From the NCBI GenBank assembly GCA_003450555.1, contig DMFQ01000062.1, positions 507-9,441 on the forward strand: DNA of 8,935 bases, read 5' to 3'. The first letter of the stretch is position 1; each line of letters begins with the position of its first letter. Position numbers and translations under genes: made by a program. Under the pieces are notes generated by a model. It did not search any database and was not told the DNA's origin. It worked only from the letters and a program-made list of their open reading frames with translations. The DNA comes from Ktedonobacter sp. Its GTDB lineage: Bacteria; Chloroflexota; Ktedonobacteria; Ktedonobacterales; Ktedonobacteraceae. Of the stretch, positions 1 through 6,295 are shown piece by piece.

Positions 1-2448
1 GTGCTCATCCATCCTCACCCGGATAAACCACGCACGCTTAATGGGCTGTTATACCAGGGTAGAAAAATACGGGGGGATGAGCCATTCCGTCATACGCTCG
101 TACGAGGTGATATTTTTCGTATCGGCGATGAGAATGGCACTCTCATCACACTTGCCTTCAACGATGGCACGGGAGTGCAAGAGGAGATGTTAGCTCCGGT
201 GCAGCCAATCAAGCTGGGCGCTCCTGAACTCACTATTGGACGAGTACCAGGTAATACAGTGGTACTCAACCACCCGCAGGTCTCCTCGCATCATGCACGC
301 CTTGTACGCGAGGAGGGCACCTATCGCGTACTCGACATGAACAGTACTAACCATGTCTATGTGAACTCGGAGCTGACTACCAACCATCTCCTGAAGTTAG
401 GGGACGAAATCCGTATTGGTCCCTACAAACTGGTCTACGAAGCCAACCAGCTGACCCAATACGACGAGAGTAACTTTATTCGCATTGACGCTCTCAACCT
501 CAAAAAGTCCGGCAACAACAATTATGTCTTGCTCAATGATCTCTCTTTTACTATCCCTCCGCGCAAATTCGTCGCACTGGTTGGCGGTTCCGGTGCAGGT
601 AAATCAACGCTTATGGATGCACTGAACGGGTTACGGCCCGCTCAGCAGGGCAAAGTACTCTACAATGGTAAGGACTACTACCACAACCTGGCAGCCTTTA
701 GCTCGCAACTTGGTTATGTGCCACAAGATGATATCGTGCACCGCGACTTGACTGTTGAACGAGCGCTCTTCTATGCCGCTAAACTACGCCTGCCCAGCGA
801 CTTCACTTCAGCACAGATCAAGCAGCGCATCAATGAGGTATTAGATGATGTCGAGATGACCGGAAGGCGCAAACTCCTGGTCAAAAAACTCTCAGGAGGA
901 CAGCGAAAACGTGTCTCGATTGCCCTGGAGCTCCTTGCCAATCCCAGCCTTTTCTTCCTGGATGAGCCGACATCGGGCCTGGATCCAGGCCTGGACCGCA
1001 AGATGATGTTCCTGCTGCGCAGACTCGCCGACAAAGGACATACTATCGTGCTAGTGACGCACGCGACCAACAATATCAATACCTGCGACTACGTCTGTTT
1101 CCTTTGTCAGGGAGGACGCCTGGCCTTTTTCGGACCTCCTGAAGAGGCAAAAACATATTTTGGTAAAACCGACTTCGCGGAAATTTACAGCAGCCTGGAA
1201 CCGTCGGATGAGAATCAAAATATACCGGAAGAGGCGGCAGCACGCTTTAAGGTCTCGGAGCAATATAGGCAGTATGTCGTTGCACCGCTCAGAAGTGGGC
1301 CGGCTGAAACGGGCAAAATCACCGGCGCGACGCCAAAAGTAGAGACCAAGGAGGTGAAGCGGCCTAAACGTGGTAACCCCTTGCAGCAGTTCCTTCTGCT
1401 GAATCAGCGCAACCTTGAATTACTGAAAAACGATACGAGCAACCTGATTATCCTGCTCTTACAGGCGCCACTTATCGCGCTGCTGTTGATGCTCTTGATC
1501 AGATTTGAGGTAGGCGCAGGTATTTTTAATGCCAACAATGTTGTGCAATGTGCGCCTCGTATCAGCACTACCAAAATCGCACTGCCTCCGCAGACTGGTG
1601 GCATCATCGGCCTGAACACCGGTAAAAACGACGTTGTTGATTGTAACAGGGTACTTACCTATCTTAAGAGTGATACCACGGGCAAACAGTACGTAAATAC
1701 TTTCACTGGAGACCTCAATACCAGGCAAAAAGCGGCACTACAAGACTTTATCGTCATAGGCGACAGCATCAATGCGCAGCGCGCGCTGTTCATTGTTTCT
1801 TTTGTGGCCGTACTTTTTGGCTGTATCAATGGCACACGAGAGATCGTCAAGGAAGCGTCCATCTACCGCCGCGAGCGTACGGTGAACCTGGGAATCATTC
1901 CCTACGTTGCTTCGAAGTTTCTTGTGCTAGGAATGTTGGCTCTGGTTCAGAGCGGCGCTCTGTTGATTATCGTCAATCTCTTTGAGCCATTGCACCAGGG
2001 TATCATCCTACCAGTGGTCCTGGAAACCTATATCACATTGGTACTCACGGGCCTGGCAGGGTTGATGGTGGGATTGACGGCTTCAGCCTTTGCCGCCAAC
2101 GAGGACAGCGCCAATAGTCTGCTCCCGTTCTTGCTCATCCCACAGGTAGTCTTTGCCGGTGTCGAAATCCCGCTGAAGGATTACTTCCTACAAGTTGCCG
2201 CCATGATATTCCCAACGCGCTGGGCAATGGCTGCACTGGGCACGTCGATTGGTCTACATAGCGACAAATTGGGCGGGGACAAACTGTTTGGAGATAACTA
2301 TACCTTCCAGGGGCAACTCTTTTCAATCTATAGTCAGACAGACTCTATGCACCGCATCTTGCTCTCCTGGGGAGCATTGGGGGTACTCATAGTAGTACTT
2401 GCCATCGTGATCTGCATCGGTTTAAAGCGAAAGGATATTCGAACGTAA
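1..2448 (+). CDS. FHA-FHA-ABCG-type transporter fusion (ATPase plus permease), 5' partial
   Basis: This is a half-transporter with ATPase and permease in one chain, preceded by phosphothreonine-reading FHA modules. Residues about 11-50 look like the C-terminal half of a first FHA domain (TLNG, then GDIFRIGD). A complete second FHA spans about 70-147 (GR at 80-81, SSHHAR at 95-100, STN at 115-117). The ATPase has Walker A GGSGAGKST at 195-203, Q-loop Q242, signature LSGGQ at 297-301, Walker B LFFLDEP at 317-323, D-loop SGLD at 325-328 and H-loop H354. A linker (about 400-460) leads to an ABC2-type membrane domain with hydrophobic segments near 481-500, 593-612, 638-660, 672-698, 705-722 and 786-808. 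The order ATPase then permease is ABCG-like. The substrate cannot be read from the sequence. The first FHA is incomplete, so the GTG at position 1 is probably an internal Val codon and the gene starts upstream. The FHA domains suggest control by Ser/Thr kinases (inference). The TAA stop is at 2446-2448. Confidence 0.93.
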   Translation: MLIHPHPDKPRTLNGLLYQGRKIRGDEPFRHTLVRGDIFRIGDENGTLITLAFNDGTGVQEEMLAPVQPIKLGAPELTIGRVPGNTVVLNHPQVSSHHARLVREEGTYRVLDMNSTNHVYVNSELTTNHLLKLGDEIRIGPYKLVYEANQLTQYDESNFIRIDALNLKKSGNNNYVLLNDLSFTIPPRKFVALVGGSGAGKSTLMDALNGLRPAQQGKVLYNGKDYYHNLAAFSSQLGYVPQDDIVHRDLTVERALFYAAKLRLPSDFTSAQIKQRINEVLDDVEMTGRRKLLVKKLSGGQRKRVSIALELLANPSLFFLDEPTSGLDPGLDRKMMFLLRRLADKGHTIVLVTHATNNINTCDYVCFLCQGGRLAFFGPPEEAKTYFGKTDFAEIYSSLEPSDENQNIPEEAAARFKVSEQYRQYVVAPLRSGPAETGKITGATPKVETKEVKRPKRGNPLQQFLLLNQRNLELLKNDTSNLIILLLQAPLIALLLMLLIRFEVGAGIFNANNVVQCAPRISTTKIALPPQTGGIIGLNTGKNDVVDCNRVLTYLKSDTTGKQYVNTFTGDLNTRQKAALQDFIVIGDSINAQRALFIVSFVAVLFGCINGTREIVKEASIYRRERTVNLGIIPYVASKFLVLGMLALVQSGALLIIVNLFEPLHQGIILPVVLETYITLVLTGLAGLMVGLTASAFAANEDSANSLLPFLLIPQVVFAGVEIPLKDYFLQVAAMIFPTRWAMAALGTSIGLHSDKLGGDKLFGDNYTFQGQLFSIYSQTDSMHRILLSWGALGVLIVVLAIVICIGLKRKDIRT

Positions 2449-2449
2449 A

Positions 2450-2483
2450 GATTTGGAAATAGCCCGAGGGCTACGCCCAAATC
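2450..2483. repeat. two-tier imperfect palindrome after the transporter stop codon
   Basis: Two bases after the TAA, GATTTGG (2450-2456) pairs with CCAAATC (2477-2483). A 3x3 internal loop (AAA against CGC) separates this from an inner stem in which TAGCC (2460-2464) pairs with GGCTA (2469-2473) around a CGAG tetraloop. No T run follows, so it is not a classical terminator by itself. It could protect the mRNA 3' end or belong to a dispersed palindromic (REP-like) repeat family. Only one copy is visible here, so the repeat identity is unproven. Confidence 0.6.
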
Positions 2484-2495
2484 CCGGCGCGGACG

Positions 2496-2564
2496 AAAGC
2501 CCCCCATACAATCTCATCTTTAATACTTTCTGCATCAATTATGAGAGGAGGGGGGGGCTTTTTT
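2496..2564 (+). terminator. rho-independent terminator of the transporter gene
   Basis: AAAGCCCCCC (2496-2505) pairs perfectly with GGGGGGCTTT (2552-2561), and six T residues occupy 2559-2564. Inside the loop, TCTCAT (2512-2517) pairs with ATGAGA (2541-2546), so the structure is a two-part hairpin with a G/C-rich base. It lies about 50 bases past the transporter stop and 138 bases before the KS start codon. This makes the PKS genes a separate transcription unit. The long apical loop (23 nt) is unusual but the base is strong. Confidence 0.8.
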
Positions 2565-2587
2565 GCTCAAAAAAAGTAGATTGTGAG

Positions 2588-2645
2588 GCAATTCATACAA
2601 TAAAAGCTAAGCAATTCATAGGCAATCTCTTCATTTTGCTTCATA
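2588..2645 (+). repeat. direct repeats upstream of the KS gene (TTCATA x3)
   Basis: GCAATTCATA occurs exactly at 2588-2597 and again at 2611-2620. A shorter copy of the core, TTCATA, is at 2640-2645, preceded by GC. Core start-to-start spacings are 23 and 25 bases, about two helical turns. They sit between the terminator and the KS ribosome binding site, where the PKS promoter should be. No convincing -35/-10 pair was found; TACAAT at 2596-2601 is a possible -10 without a good -35. Tandem sites with a poor core promoter would fit an activator-dependent promoter, but this is inference. Confidence 0.4.
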
Positions 2646-2662
2646 CTTAGAGGAGTAAGATT

Positions 2663-2674
2663 ATGAGTGGGTAA
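2663..2674 (+). other. three-codon leader ORF (Met-Ser-Gly-stop) ahead of KS
   Basis: ATG AGT GGG TAA at 2663-2674 is preceded by GAGGAG at 2650-2655 with a 7-base spacer, a credible ribosome binding site. The stop lies 27 bases before the KS start codon. It could be a minimal regulatory leader that affects ribosome loading on KS, or a chance match. The sequence alone cannot decide. Confidence 0.3.
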
Positions 2675-2689
2675 GATCTGATCCTACCA

Positions 2690-2696
2690 AAGGAGG
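2690..2696 (+). promoter_or_regulatory. strong Shine-Dalgarno site for KS
   Basis: AAGGAGG at 2690-2696 is a near-perfect match to the 16S rRNA 3' end and ends 5 bases before ATG at 2702. It fixes the KS start, and the protein begins there with the usual ketosynthase N-terminus RRVVITGLG. Confidence 0.85.
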
Positions 2697-2701
2697 GTTA
2701 T

Positions 2702-3982
2702 ATGCTACGCCGTGTCGTGATCACAGGGTTGGGTGTACTGGCCTGTAATGGCATTGGAAAAGAAGATTTTTGGAATGCTTGCGTTGCTGGCCGTTCAGGT
2801 ATACGCCGTATCACACGCTTCGATGCCAGCACATTATCATCGCAGATAGCGGGGGAAATCGTAGACTTCAACCCGGATGCATTGGGCCTGACGCCTATAG
2901 AGTGCCACCTGACTGACCGTAACACACAGCTTGCTCTCGCCGCAGCCAACCTCGCCTTACAAGATGCAGGGCTGCTCTATACAATGAGTGAAGAGGAGCG
3001 CGACCAGGTAGGGGTATACATGGGATCAGCGATGGCCTCCAGCGAAGAAGGGGAGCGGATGTGGGCGAGGATGACCAATCACGGAGAACATATTCCACGC
3101 GTTCCTACCGACGAATTCATTCCACTCACAATGTTGATGACCCACGCACCAGCTGCAGCCATTGCCACGCATCATCAACTACATGGGCCATGCATGGTGC
3201 TTTCAACAGGGTGCTCCGCGGGCGCGGATGCTATCGGACAGAGTTACTGGGCAATCCAGGAAGGCCGAGCAGATCGCATGCTGACGGGAGGATCCGATTC
3301 CGCCATAAGCTACGCGGGTTTAAATTGTTTCTGTGTTCTAGGAGCATTGAGTACGCGCAACGATGATCCAGAGCGAGCTTCACGTCCATATGACCTTAAC
3401 CGGGATGGCTTTGTGATGGCAGAGGGAGCTGGCGTGCTTATGCTGGAAGAACGAGAGCTGGCCCTGGCTCGCAACGCGCACATTTACGCGGAACTGATCG
3501 CCTTCACCTCGAATAGTAATGCCTACCATATGACCGCTCTTCCTCCCGATGGAGCGCCACTCCAGGCCATTCTGAGACAAGCGCTGGACGAGGTACAGAT
3601 CAGCGCAAAGGAGCTAGATTACATCAATTCACACGGAAGTTCGACGCTGTACAACGAGGCCGCGGAGACAACTGCATACAAGGCTGTCTTTGGAGATCAC
3701 GCTTATCATATTCCTATCAGCTCAATAAAGTCTATGATCGGCCACTCACAAGGAGCCGCCAGTGCCATCGAAACCATTGTAACGGCATTGGTATTGGAAC
3801 AGCAGATCATTCCACCAACGATCAACCAGGAGGTAGCCGACCCGCAATGTGACCTGGATTATGTGCCAAATGTGGCACGTCCGGCGACGGTTCACGTAGC
3901 CCTGACACATTCGAGCGGTTTTGGCGGCGTGAATAGTGCGCTCGTCCTCGCACAACCTGATTGGCTTGATACACACATATAG
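2702..3982 (+). CDS. type II PKS ketosynthase alpha subunit (KS), catalytically intact
   Basis: This 426-residue beta-ketoacyl synthase would catalyse decarboxylative condensation of malonyl-ACP units in the cytoplasm, working as a heterodimer with the downstream CLF. The thiolase-fold catalytic set is complete: Cys171 in STGCSAG, His311 in NSHGSST, Lys343 in SSIKSM and His348 in IGHSQGAA. The block PYDLNRDGFVMAEGAG starts near 229. The motif NAYHMT (273-278) and CDLDYVP near the C-terminus are typical of KS alpha proteins of aromatic type II PKS and argue for that group over housekeeping FabF. Length is normal for the family. The start is set by AAGGAGG five bases upstream. The next gene, 114 bases downstream on the same strand, encodes its CLF partner. 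Departures from the usual actinobacterial KS alpha include TGCSAG in place of TGCTSG and MAEGAG in place of GEGA, which suggests a divergent, non-actinobacterial branch. A FabF-like role in another specialised lipid or polyene pathway is a weaker alternative. Confidence 0.9.
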   Translation: MLRRVVITGLGVLACNGIGKEDFWNACVAGRSGIRRITRFDASTLSSQIAGEIVDFNPDALGLTPIECHLTDRNTQLALAAANLALQDAGLLYTMSEEERDQVGVYMGSAMASSEEGERMWARMTNHGEHIPRVPTDEFIPLTMLMTHAPAAAIATHHQLHGPCMVLSTGCSAGADAIGQSYWAIQEGRADRMLTGGSDSAISYAGLNCFCVLGALSTRNDDPERASRPYDLNRDGFVMAEGAGVLMLEERELALARNAHIYAELIAFTSNSNAYHMTALPPDGAPLQAILRQALDEVQISAKELDYINSHGSSTLYNEAAETTAYKAVFGDHAYHIPISSIKSMIGHSQGAASAIETIVTALVLEQQIIPPTINQEVADPQCDLDYVPNVARPATVHVALTHSSGFGGVNSALVLAQPDWLDTHI

Positions 3983-3992
3983 AAGAGTGCCT

Positions 3993-4022
3993 GGAGTCAT
4001 GAAGGACAGAAACTGTGACTCC
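3993..4022 (+). other. hairpin in the KS-CLF intercistronic gap
   Basis: GGAGTCA (3993-3999) pairs perfectly with TGACTCC (4016-4022) around a 16-base loop, with possible G-U extension inward. No T run follows, so it is unlikely to terminate transcription. It may affect mRNA processing or the ratio of KS to CLF translation (inference). Confidence 0.45.
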
Positions 4023-4096
4023 TGCTAAAGAAACAGTAGATCAATTCTCCCGTAACGCTTCTCTTATGTACAAGGTTCACGAAGAGGCTAACAACT

Positions 4097-5347
4097 ATGA
4101 AGCATACTACAGAGCGACGAGTGGTTATTACAGGAGTAGGTGTGGTGGCAGCAAACGGTATTGGGAAAAATGCCTTCTGGCAGGCAACCAGCGAAGGCAC
4201 CTCAGGCATTAAGCCTATTCAACGCTTCTCTACTGCTAACTTATCGATCCAGGTAGCAGGTGAGGTAAACGATTTCTTAGCGAGTGACTATATCGACCGC
4301 AAACTGATGAATCGCACCGACCGTATGACGCATTTTGTCCTTGCGGCCATTGAGGAAGCGTTGAACGATGCGAATATTATCCTGGAGGAAGAGAATCTCC
4401 AGCGTACAGGCAGTGTCATAGCAAATACCCTGGGCGGAATTGAATTTGCGGTGGAGCAGATCAAATCATTGCATGTCCGTGGACCACGCTATATGAGCGC
4501 GTTTACGGCTATAGCCTGGCTTCAGGTAGCCAACGTGGGTCAGACATCCATTCGCTACGGACTTCAAGGATACTGCAAAACGCCTGTTAACGATACGGTT
4601 GGCGGTCTAGAGGCGCTGAATATGGCCTATGGAGCGATCCGACGGGGCGCGGCAGATGTCCTGATCAGTGGTGGATGTGAAGCCTTCTTGCATCCTTTCA
4701 GTCTCACACTACTCGGTCAACTTAATGAATACAGCTATTGTGTGGTAGGAGCTGACCCGAGCGCTTATCGTCCGTTCGACCAGCGTGCCGCCGGTCTCAT
4801 TTTGGCAGAGGGGGCGGGAATATGCATTCTAGAGGAATACGAACATGCACGGAGACGCGGGGCCACCATCTATGGGGAGATCGTTGGCTGTGGCCAGACA
4901 AACGACGCGAATGGGCCTACGGTTCCCTCCTCTAATGGCAAGCAATACGCTCGCGCTATGCGCCTTGCAATGCAGGAGGGCGCATTGTCTCCCCAGGATA
5001 TCGCGTACTTTAGCCTGGATGGGCGCGCGCTTCCTCCTTCGGATCAGGGAGAAGCGGAAGCGTTACGCCTGGCCTTTGGCTCTGCTATGGAACAACTTCC
5101 AGTCAGTGTTCCACGTACCACACAAGGCCACAGCTATGCGGCAGCGGGAGCAATTGACACGATAACCGCGCTGCTAGCCTTACAAGATAAGCTTATTCCA
5201 CCAACAATCAATTGCGAGGAACTGGACCCTCGCTTTGGGTTGGCAATGGTGCGAGATGAAGCTCAATCATTGTCCGGCTCCGCCGTCCTTATCGGTGGAC
5301 GCGGCGTTGGCGGGATGAATAGTGTGCTGGCAGTAAAAAAAGTGTAG
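4097..5347 (+). CDS. type II PKS chain length factor (KS beta / CLF-like)
   Basis: This 416-residue ketosynthase homologue lacks the condensation machinery. Aligned with the KS upstream, the nucleophile Cys is Thr167 (VNDTVGGLEAL), the first His is Asp308 (SLDG), and the active-site Lys is Arg340. Only the second His is kept (His345 in QGHSYAAAGA). The region AWLQVANVGQTSIRYG (140-155) matches the segment found in CLFs (AWFYAVNTGQISIRHG), and the motif VADQAGGLDA of classical CLFs corresponds to VNDTVGGLEA here. CLFs pair with KS alpha and shape the cavity that sets polyketide chain length. ATG 4097 is the only good start: no in-frame ATG or GTG lies between it and an in-frame TAG at 4037, and AGAGG at 4083-4087 is a usable ribosome binding site. 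The classical CLF Gln at the nucleophile position is Thr here. Unlike most KS/CLF pairs the start does not overlap the KS stop. I see no sign of truncation. Confidence 0.88.
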   Translation: MKHTTERRVVITGVGVVAANGIGKNAFWQATSEGTSGIKPIQRFSTANLSIQVAGEVNDFLASDYIDRKLMNRTDRMTHFVLAAIEEALNDANIILEEENLQRTGSVIANTLGGIEFAVEQIKSLHVRGPRYMSAFTAIAWLQVANVGQTSIRYGLQGYCKTPVNDTVGGLEALNMAYGAIRRGAADVLISGGCEAFLHPFSLTLLGQLNEYSYCVVGADPSAYRPFDQRAAGLILAEGAGICILEEYEHARRRGATIYGEIVGCGQTNDANGPTVPSSNGKQYARAMRLAMQEGALSPQDIAYFSLDGRALPPSDQGEAEALRLAFGSAMEQLPVSVPRTTQGHSYAAAGAIDTITALLALQDKLIPPTINCEELDPRFGLAMVRDEAQSLSGSAVLIGGRGVGGMNSVLAVKKV

Positions 5348-5418
5348 AGTCACATATTATTGCCCCCCTGTATCTCATTACTGTATCCTCTATATAGGCA
5401 CAATTTGTTGATATACAT

Positions 5419-5424
5419 AGAGGG
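5419..5424 (+). promoter_or_regulatory. ribosome binding site deciding the monooxygenase start
   Basis: AGAGGG at 5419-5424 stands 10 bases before ATG 5435. The open frame could begin at TTG 5360, but that extension encodes a sequence without family similarity and has no comparable site. From 5435, a short N-terminal tail of about 20 residues leads to the FAD-binding motif, which is plausible for the family. Confidence 0.6.
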
Positions 5425-5434
5425 TACGTTTTAC

Positions 5435-6295
5435 ATGAGGGATACTTACACCTGCCAACGCCATGATGCTACCACGGGAAACCAGGATAGTGAGGCTGTA
5501 TCTGTCGTTATCGTAGGAGCTGGTCCAACTGGCCTGACCGTCGGCAATTTGTTAGGAATGGCCGGCATTGATACGCTGATTGTCGAACGGAATGCCTCTT
5601 TAAGCGACTATCCCAAAGCTATTTCACTTGATGACGAAGGATTGCGCATTTGCCAGGCCCTTGGCCTGGAGTCGGCTATGAGCAAAAGCATACTATTGAA
5701 TATCAGTGCTCATTACGTGTCAGCAGGACGTTTGCTGGCAAAGGTAGCACCTTCTAGCAAGCGAAATGGGCACCCCCTGATCTCCACATTTAACCAGCCA
5801 GAGTTTGAAACCGCTCTTTTAGAGGGACTGAAGCGCTTCGAATGCGTTAATGTCCGCTTTCAGTCTAATGTCGAATCATTTGAGCAAACCGACAGCAGGG
5901 TCATTGTCACCATTCGCACCCCTACTGGGACACTGCAAACAGTCACGTGCTCCTACCTACTGGCCTGTGACGGCGGCAGAAGTACTGTCCGTCAAAAGCT
6001 GAATATTCCCATGAAAGGCACAACCTTTGCGCAAAAATGGCTGGTGATCGATGCAATTTCCGCCGAAGACCCTCCTCCAATCGCGATGTTTTTCTGTAAT
6101 CCAGGGCGGCCAGCCGTGACCGTTCCGTCTCCGCATAAAGGTAGACGCTGGGAATTTATGCTGCTGCCGGGAGAGACGGAGAAAGAGATGTTAAGCAAAA
6201 GAACGTATTGCTGCCCTGATCCAGCAAGCTGGCGGTTCTGCCAATTCCACGATTATTCGCAAAACGGTCTATACTTTTCACTCAACGCTAGCTAA
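5435..6295 (+). CDS. N-terminal fragment of the monooxygenase as literally encoded
   Basis: Without frame change the ribosome makes 286 residues from ATG 5435 to the TAA at 6293-6295. The first 255 residues are authentic: FAD dinucleotide-binding fold, substrate-domain strands and the DG motif. The last 31 are out-of-frame sequence rich in Cys, Tyr and Ser. The product lacks the GDxxH motif and the C-terminal domain, so it should not bind FAD properly or hydroxylate. An automatic annotation may extend it to TTG 5360. Confidence 0.6.
   Translation: MRDTYTCQRHDATTGNQDSEAVSVVIVGAGPTGLTVGNLLGMAGIDTLIVERNASLSDYPKAISLDDEGLRICQALGLESAMSKSILLNISAHYVSAGRLLAKVAPSSKRNGHPLISTFNQPEFETALLEGLKRFECVNVRFQSNVESFEQTDSRVIVTIRTPTGTLQTVTCSYLLACDGGRSTVRQKLNIPMKGTTFAQKWLVIDAISAEDPPPIAMFFCNPGRPAVTVPSPHKGRRWEFMLLPGETEKEMLSKRTYCCPDPASWRFCQFHDYSQNGLYFSLNAS
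6197..6200 (+). other. frameshift site in the monooxygenase (A run)
   Basis: The codons read ATG TTA AGC AAA AGA in the first frame. Skipping one A gives AAA GAA CGT ATT GCT, which restores family-like sequence. The window of possible positions is narrow: the downstream frame has a TAA at 6192-6194, so the switch must occur after it, and similarity is already lost by about 6203. Confidence 0.8.

Noticed and set aside
2453..2650. 65-codon open frame between the transporter and KS
   Set aside because: It runs through the palindrome and terminator hairpins, has a poly-Gly stretch from the G run, and shows no family similarity or ribosome binding site.
3999..4028. Nine-codon ORF in the KS-CLF gap (two Cys near its end)
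   Set aside because: GGAG is only two bases from the ATG and lies in the hairpin stem; too short to support.
4015..4212. GTG-started 65-codon frame with AAGGA at 4002-4006, overlapping the CLF start
   Set aside because: Most of it overlaps the CLF coding sequence in another frame, the peptide resembles nothing known, and it ends well inside CLF. The Shine-Dalgarno match is probably chance.
5360..5434. Upstream TTG start for the monooxygenase
   Set aside because: The extra 25 residues have no family similarity, and a better ribosome binding site precedes ATG 5435.
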